From the NCBI GenBank assembly GCA_902576375.1, contig CACGUZ010000002.1, positions 62,001 to 126,000 on the forward strand: a stretch of 64,000 nucleotides of DNA. The letters run 5' to 3'. The position numbers and the translations under genes were made by a program. This DNA comes from an uncultured Pelagibacteraceae bacterium. GTDB lineage: Bacteria; Pseudomonadota; Alphaproteobacteria; Pelagibacterales; Pelagibacteraceae. Positions 59,530 through 64,000 of the stretch are shown here, piece by piece (position 1 is the stretch's first letter; every line of letters begins with the position of its first letter). The notes below the pieces were generated by a model, which ran no database searches, had not been told where the DNA came from, and was given only the letters and a program-made list of their open reading frames with translations.

Positions 59530-62010
59530 ATGAATAAAAATAAAATCACTGCAGTGCTTGGTCCAACAAATACTGGCAAAACCCATTTGGCAATAGAAAC
59601 AATGCTCTCTTTTGATACTGGGATGATCGGTTTTCCATTAAGACTTTTAGCTAGAGAAGTCTATGACAAAGTTATTAAAAAAACTAGATATGATGAAGTT
59701 GCTTTAATTACTGGTGAAGAAAAAATTATTCCTTCGAATGCAAAATATTTTTTGTGCACAGTAGAGTCAATGCCAATAGATAAAGATTTAGAATTTGTAG
59801 GTGTTGATGAAATTCAAATGTGTGCAGACCATGAACGAGGTCATATTTTTACAGACAGATTACTTAATATGAGAGGAAGTAAACTTACAATGTTTATGGG
59901 TTCAAACACAATTAAGGGAATAGTTTCAAAATTAAATGACGATATAGAATTCATAGACAGAAAAAGATTATCAAAACTCACTTACTCGGGTCACAAAAAA
60001 ATTTCACGTATAAATAGAAAAACAGCGATAATAGCTTTTTCAACAGAGGAAGTTTATGCGATAGCAGAATTAATACGAAGACAAAAAGGTGGAGCTGCAA
60101 TTGTTATGGGATCTTTAAGTCCAAAAACAAGGAATGCACAAGTAGACTTATACCAATCGGGTGATGTTGATTTTTTAGTGGCCACTGATGCGATCGGAAT
60201 GGGTATAAATATGGATTTAGATCAAGTGTATTTTTCAAATCTAAAAAAGTTTGATGGAAAAAAATTAAGGAGACTAAATCTATCCGAAATAGGCCAAATT
60301 GCTGGAAGAGCAGGCAGGTATCTCAATGATGGTAATTTTGGTATTACGGGTGATTGTAAAGAAATTACAGCTGAGGAAGTTGAACTTTTAGAAAATCATA
60401 AATTTGAAAATATTACAACGTTATTTTGGAGAAATTCAGATTTAAATTTTAACAATCCTGTCTCTTTATTGAAATCACTTGAGGAAAAGCCAAGTAAAGA
60501 CTGGCTTAGAAAAATTCATGAGTGTGAGGATGAGAAGGTTTTAAAGTATTTTTTAAAGAAGTTAGAATTACATAATTTTTCAAATGTGAAAGAGACACTG
60601 ACGCTGCTCTGGGAATGCTGTCAAATTCCTGACTTTGTAAAGAAGACTTACGGAAATCACATCGATGTAGTTGAAAAAGTATTTAATTTCTTAAATAGTG
60701 AAAAAGGCAAAATATCAGATAATTTTATGCATTTACAGCTTATGAAACTAGATAAATTAGACGGAAATGTAGATTCTTTAGCGAATAGAATTGCAAATGT
60801 GAGAACTTGGTCATATGTTTCAAATAAAAATAATTGGGTTGAAAATCAAAATTATTGGATTGAAAAAACTAAATTCTTAGAGGATAAACTTTCAGATAGA
60901 CTTCATGAAGAGCTTACAAAAACATTTATTGATAAAAGGGCAAGCGTACTTGCTAGAGGTTTAAAACAAGATATGAAATTTGATACCAAAATTTTAGAAA
61001 ATAATAATGTCATAATTGACGATCAATTTATTGGTAAGATAAATGGACTTAAATTAGAACTTGATTTCAAAAAAGGAGCCTTAGAGACTGATATTAAATC
61101 TCTAAAAAAAGCTGCAAGAAAGACCATAGGACCAGAACTTGAAAAGAGAATCCAAATTGTAATTGACACAGGTTTAATTGAATTGAAAAATGACTCAAAA
61201 ATATATTGGAATAATTCATCTATTGGTAAGTTAACTCCTGGTAAAGATTATTTGAGCCCTAACATAGAATTATTAGTGGATGACATGTTAGAACAAAATC
61301 AAAAAAATAAATTAATTGCTTTTTTAGAAAAATGGTTGAAAAATAAGATTTCAACAGTTTTGAAAAGTCTCTATGATTTGAAAGATCTAAAGGATAAGAA
61401 CTCATCTATTAAAGCCTTAGCTTATCAACTTTATGAAAATAATGGTGTTATTAAGAGAGATAAAGTATCTGATTATTTAAAAAAATTAGATCAAAATGAT
61501 AGAAAAATTCTAAGAGATCTTGGAGTAAAATTTGGCAGATACCATATCTTTTTATTTAAATTGATAAAACCAGAGCCAGTTTCATTAAGAACACTCTTAT
61601 GGAAAAATCATAATCAAAAATACTTTAATTTAAAACCTCCAACTTTTGGTTTAAATTTTTTAAATGATAACAAAATTCGAAATAAAAACTTTATGTTACT
61701 TTGTGGATTTGAAAAATTTTCTAATTTCTATATTAGGATAGACATTTTAGAGAGATTATTTGTACAAATAATAAATTCAGATACAAAAAATTTGAAGGAA
61801 ATAAAGATGATACCAGAAATGTTAAATTTATTAGGATGTAATAAAGACAATTTTAAAATACTACTTAAGGCTATGAGTTATAAGATTACTGAGAAAAATA
61901 ATGAAGTTTTCTTTAAATATATGCCAAAAAAGAAGGTAAAATTTCAAAATAATAAAGAGAGCATTAAAGAAAATCCTTTCGGTATTCTAAAAAATTTAAA
62001 TTTTAATTAA
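59530..62010 (+). CDS. Suv3-type ATP-dependent RNA helicase
   Basis: 826 residues. Walker A GPTNTGKTH at residues 11-19, DEIQMC (DExH-like) about residue 94, motif IV/V region VATDAIGMGINMDLD, and motif VI IGQIAGRAGRY. The Suv3/mitochondrial-degradosome family uses the DEIQ form. C-terminal region about 500-826 is variable and charged. Likely unwinds RNA with an exonuclease partner. The 175-bp gap upstream holds a 24-codon frame (59426) and nothing else I can support. Confidence 0.9.
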   Translation: MNKNKITAVLGPTNTGKTHLAIETMLSFDTGMIGFPLRLLAREVYDKVIKKTRYDEVALITGEEKIIPSNAKYFLCTVESMPIDKDLEFVGVDEIQMCADHERGHIFTDRLLNMRGSKLTMFMGSNTIKGIVSKLNDDIEFIDRKRLSKLTYSGHKKISRINRKTAIIAFSTEEVYAIAELIRRQKGGAAIVMGSLSPKTRNAQVDLYQSGDVDFLVATDAIGMGINMDLDQVYFSNLKKFDGKKLRRLNLSEIGQIAGRAGRYLNDGNFGITGDCKEITAEEVELLENHKFENITTLFWRNSDLNFNNPVSLLKSLEEKPSKDWLRKIHECEDEKVLKYFLKKLELHNFSNVKETLTLLWECCQIPDFVKKTYGNHIDVVEKVFNFLNSEKGKISDNFMHLQLMKLDKLDGNVDSLANRIANVRTWSYVSNKNNWVENQNYWIEKTKFLEDKLSDRLHEELTKTFIDKRASVLARGLKQDMKFDTKILENNNVIIDDQFIGKINGLKLELDFKKGALETDIKSLKKAARKTIGPELEKRIQIVIDTGLIELKNDSKIYWNNSSIGKLTPGKDYLSPNIELLVDDMLEQNQKNKLIAFLEKWLKNKISTVLKSLYDLKDLKDKNSSIKALAYQLYENNGVIKRDKVSDYLKKLDQNDRKILRDLGVKFGRYHIFLFKLIKPEPVSLRTLLWKNHNQKYFNLKPPTFGLNFLNDNKIRNKNFMLLCGFEKFSNFYIRIDILERLFVQIINSDTKNLKEIKMIPEMLNLLGCNKDNFKILLKAMSYKITEKNNEVFFKYMPKKKVKFQNNKESIKENPFGILKNLNFN

Positions 62011-62018
62011 AAGAAAGT

Positions 62019-62423
62019 ATGTTTTTTAAAAAAGACAAAAATGAAAATAATGACCTGTCTAAAGTAGCCGCTCTTTTAATTCACGCAGCTAAAATTGATG
62101 AAAACTTTTCAAAAAGTGAAGAAGTTATTATAAAACAAGCTCTCTTACAAATAGGTGCAAATAATGAAAATTTAGAAAAAATATTTTCAGATGGAAAAAA
62201 AATTGAGGAAAACTCTAATCAAATTTTAGAATTTACAAAAGAAGTTAAAAACATGGAAGAAAATAACAAAATAAAAATAGTTGAGACACTTTGGAGAATA
62301 ATTTACTCAAATAATGAAGCAGACATTTATGAGACAAGTTTAATGAGAAAACTTGGTGGACTGTTGTATATTGACAGTAAATTAATGGGCGATATTAAAG
62401 AGAGAATAAAAAGTAAAATCTGA
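62019..62423 (+). CDS. TerB-like domain protein
   Basis: 134 residues, all helical. Pattern [28 protein letters not shown] and a second half [25 protein letters not shown] is the TerB fold with acidic residues that may bind metal. Common small gene near helicase and ferredoxin in alphaproteobacteria. Confidence 0.85.
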   Translation: MFFKKDKNENNDLSKVAALLIHAAKIDENFSKSEEVIIKQALLQIGANNENLEKIFSDGKKIEENSNQILEFTKEVKNMEENNKIKIVETLWRIIYSNNEADIYETSLMRKLGGLLYIDSKLMGDIKERIKSKI

Positions 62424-62425
62424 AA

Positions 62426-62752
62426 ATGACTTACATAGTAAACGATAAATGTATTAAATGTAAATTGATGGACTGTGTTGAAGTTTGTCCTGTTGATTGT
62501 TTTTATGAGGGAAAAAATATGCTTGTAATTAAACCCGATGAGTGTATAGATTGTGGCGTTTGCGAGCCAGAGTGTCCTGTGGATGCTATTAAAGCAGATA
62601 CAGAACCAGGTAGTGAAATATGGTTAGAAATCAATAAAAAATATTCTGAAATCTGGCCAAATATTAATGAAAAAAAAGATCCACCTTCGGGTCATGAAAA
62701 ATATAAAGATGAGCAAAATAAGTTTGAAAAGTATTTTAAAGAAAACCTTTAA
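62426..62752 (+). CDS. fdxA: Ferredoxin (7Fe, FdxA type)
   Basis: 108 residues. Two clusters: [17 protein letters not shown] at the N-terminus (3Fe-4S plus last Cys) and [16 protein letters not shown] (4Fe-4S). Standard FdxA segments VVxxCIKCK and [13 protein letters not shown]. Two bases after the TerB gene. Confidence 0.96.
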   Translation: MTYIVNDKCIKCKLMDCVEVCPVDCFYEGKNMLVIKPDECIDCGVCEPECPVDAIKADTEPGSEIWLEINKKYSEIWPNINEKKDPPSGHEKYKDEQNKFEKYFKENL

Positions 62753-63569
62753 AAAAAAATCTAAGTCAAAAATTAAAAAAAAACCACTTAAGAAAACTAA
62801 AAATACAAAAAAAACTAAAATAATTAAATCAAATAAAATAAAAGATATTTCGAAATCTCTTAAGAAAATTGGAAAAAAGAAAAAACAAAAAACCGAGACT
62901 CAAAATGAAAATCTGAGAATTCCTAAAAGTAATGAAATAAAACCTGAAATCAAAAAAGTAAAAAAACAGAATACTGAAAAAAGAGAATATAAAATTAAAG
63001 ATTATGTTGTGTATCCAAAACATGGAGTAGGTCAAATTACGGAATTTAAAAAAATTAATATTGGAGGAATAGATGTTGAAACTTATATTATTAAGTTTGA
63101 GAAAGATAAAGCAAATGGCATGGTCCCTGTTAATAAACAATCTCATTTACGTCCACTTTCAACTATTAATCAAGTGAATAAAAGTATTTCTATTTTAAAA
63201 AGTAAACCAAAAATAAAAAGATCAATGTGGAGCAGAAGAGCCCAAGAATATGAATCCAAAATTTCGTCAGGAAAAATTTATGAGCTTGCAGAGGTAGTGA
63301 GAGATTTAAATAAAGGAGATGATTTAATGATTGATCAATCATATAGTGAAAGACAGCTTTTTGAAAAAGCTTATGATAGAATTCTTTCCGAGTTTCAAAT
63401 TGTTTTAAATGTATCCAAAGAAGACACTCAAAAAAAATTAGATAAGGCCCTTAAAAGAAATATTAATAAAGAATTAAAAGAAGAGGTTAAAACTACTAAA
63501 TCATCAAGTGCTAATGAATTGCCTGTTGATGAGCCAATTTCAGAGGTAGAGGAACAAATTGAGGAATAA
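62709..63569 (+). CDS. CarD/CdnL-family RNA polymerase-binding regulator with Lys-rich N-terminal extension
   Basis: 286 residues from ATG 62709; ATGs at 62667 and 62694 are alternatives. All overlap fdxA (44 bp for the chosen one). Residues about 10-90 are nearly all Lys/Ser/Ile/Asn. The CarD domain then begins ([33 protein letters not shown]) with the helical half ([41 protein letters not shown]). CarD stabilises open complexes at promoters. Closed by the terminator at 63571. Confidence 0.9.
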   Translation: MSKISLKSILKKTFKKKSKSKIKKKPLKKTKNTKKTKIIKSNKIKDISKSLKKIGKKKKQKTETQNENLRIPKSNEIKPEIKKVKKQNTEKREYKIKDYVVYPKHGVGQITEFKKINIGGIDVETYIIKFEKDKANGMVPVNKQSHLRPLSTINQVNKSISILKSKPKIKRSMWSRRAQEYESKISSGKIYELAEVVRDLNKGDDLMIDQSYSERQLFEKAYDRILSEFQIVLNVSKEDTQKKLDKALKRNINKELKEEVKTTKSSSANELPVDEPISEVEEQIEE

Positions 63570-63570
63570 A

Positions 63571-63610
63571 AAAACGCCTCTCACACAAAAAGTTATGAGA
63601 AGCGTTTTTT
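63571..63610. terminator. Bidirectional terminator for CarD and the 25-residue peptide gene
   Basis: AAACGCCTCTCA pairs with TGAGAAGCGTTT around an AT-rich loop. T-runs flank it on both strands, so it can end transcription from either side. CarD stops at 63569 and the peptide gene ends 19 nt away on the other side. Confidence 0.8.
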
Positions 63611-63628
63611 ATAAAGAATACTAAGCTA

Positions 63629-63706
63629 TTATCTTCTTCTTCTTTTCTTAGCTTTTTTCTTAGCTTTTTTCTTAGCCTTCTTTGCTTTTTTTCTTCTCTT
63701 AGGCAT
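63629..63706 (-). CDS. 25-residue protamine-like basic peptide
   Basis: ATG at 63706 with GGGAG 6 nt upstream opens 25 codons. Apart from the start Met and one Pro, the product holds only Lys, Arg and Ala: MPKRRKKAKK, two AKKK repeats, then four Arg at the C-terminus. It resembles histone H1 tails. The upstream TTGACA/-10, hairpin, ribosome site, and the downstream shared terminator make a complete short gene. Function unknown; nucleic-acid binding is likely from charge alone. Confidence 0.72.
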   Translation of the reverse strand: MPKRRKKAKKAKKKAKKKAKKRRRR

Positions 63707-63730
63707 CTTTAGCTCCCTTTTTTAGTTAAA

Positions 63731-63787
63731 CGAATCAAATTGATTCGCTGTTAAGTTATTTTTATTTTTTTATATACGTTATGTCAA
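63731..63787 (-). promoter_or_regulatory. Promoter and palindrome of the 25-residue peptide gene
   Basis: The minus strand has a consensus TTGACA at 63787-63782, 17-nt spacer and TAAAAA at 63764-63759, for a start near 63752. Just downstream, 63731-63747 is CGAATCA-AAT-TGATTCG, a perfect 7-bp inverted repeat. It would form a leader hairpin or serve as an operator. Confidence 0.6.
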
Positions 63788-63905
63788 TTCTTTAATTAAA
63801 GTAAAAAATTTTGAAAAAAAATTTTATCAAAATTTTATTTTTATATTTTTGAAAGTGTAAAAAAGTTAATGTTTATGCGCTTTATAATCAAATATTTTAA
63901 GTAAT

Positions 63906-64000
63906 TCAATAAAGTTTATCTAATTCATCTTTATACTTATACAAAATTTTTTTTCTTTTTAGTTTTAGTGTTGGTGTTAACATTCCATTCTTAATTGTAA
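63906..64000 (-). CDS. AMP-dependent acyl-CoA synthetase, C-terminal end (partial)
   Basis: Only the last 31 residues are in the window, ending KKILYKYKDELDKLY. The piece TIKNGMLTPTLKLKRKKI contains the conserved Lys region (NG-x-LTPTxKxKR) of long-chain fatty-acid CoA ligases. The rest of the gene lies beyond 64000. A 197-bp gap with the peptide gene promoter separates it from the genes on its left. Confidence 0.75.
   Translation of the reverse strand, partial: TIKNGMLTPTLKLKRKKILYKYKDELDKLY

Overview
The window looks like a stretch of chromosome from a streamlined marine alphaproteobacterium of the SAR11/Pelagibacter type. The DNA is strongly AT-rich, codons are A/T-ending, intergenic gaps are a few bases or negative, and the proteins are lysine/isoleucine/asparagine-rich. 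Several gene orders are alphaproteobacterial: hisS-hisZ-hisG, murA-DUF2948-hisD-infA, bolA/J-domain/cobS/cobT, and gltB-gltD. No insertion sequence, prophage or CRISPR array is visible. The organism is inferred from content and composition; I could not run a search.

Layout. 1-2.8 kb (minus): three DNA-processing genes, a partial exonuclease I-like gene, a PD-(D/E)XK-type nuclease and rmuC. 2.9-10.8 kb (minus): hisG-hisZ-hisS, a tRNA-His-like gene 4 nt upstream of hisS, a cold-shock gene, tRNA-Phe, infA, hisD, a DUF2948 gene, murA, dcd and two tiny coupled ORFs. 10.9-19.1 kb: tRNA-Thr, a VTT membrane protein, then a plus-strand run rpmH-rnpA-yidD-yidC-argB-HAD-dapD-dapE-HDAC-SET. 19.1-23.3 kb (minus): truA, fmt, def and two envelope proteins. 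23.3-28.5 kb: aroK-aroB, bolA, then J-domain-cobS-cobT. 28.5-32 kb (minus): a RegB-like kinase, gyrB and tRNA-Ser. 32-34.9 kb: a small sugar/glycan cassette. 34.9-44.4 kb (minus): thrS-infC-rpmI-rplT-pheS-pheT-lepA with a glycosyltransferase in front. 44.5-52.1 kb: an alpha/beta hydrolase, gltB/gltD and uppP. 52-58.7 kb (minus): an EamA transporter, aceF, an aceE with a fused lipoyl domain, and a thiolase. 58.7-64 kb: tRNA-Arg, a hotdog thioesterase, a Suv3-type helicase, TerB-like, ferredoxin and CarD genes, a 25-residue all-basic peptide gene, and the end of an acyl-CoA synthetase gene.

Most of the window is core housekeeping: translation (five tRNAs, four synthetase polypeptides, L34, L35, L20, IF-1, IF-3, EF4, fmt/def), amino-acid and cell-wall synthesis (his, arg, dap, aro, murA, uppP), ammonia assimilation and pyruvate oxidation. 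The unusual signals are small. They are a perfectly symmetric palindrome that reads as two back-to-back extended -10 promoters and forms the whole gap between two divergent start codons; a tRNA-His-like gene whose acceptor stem holds the only Shine-Dalgarno-like sequence of hisS; tRNAs with altered elbow bases; a protamine-like micro-gene with a complete promoter, ribosome site and terminator; and an E1 pyruvate dehydrogenase with its own lipoyl domain. Convergent genes almost always overlap at their 3' ends, leaving no room for intergenic terminators.
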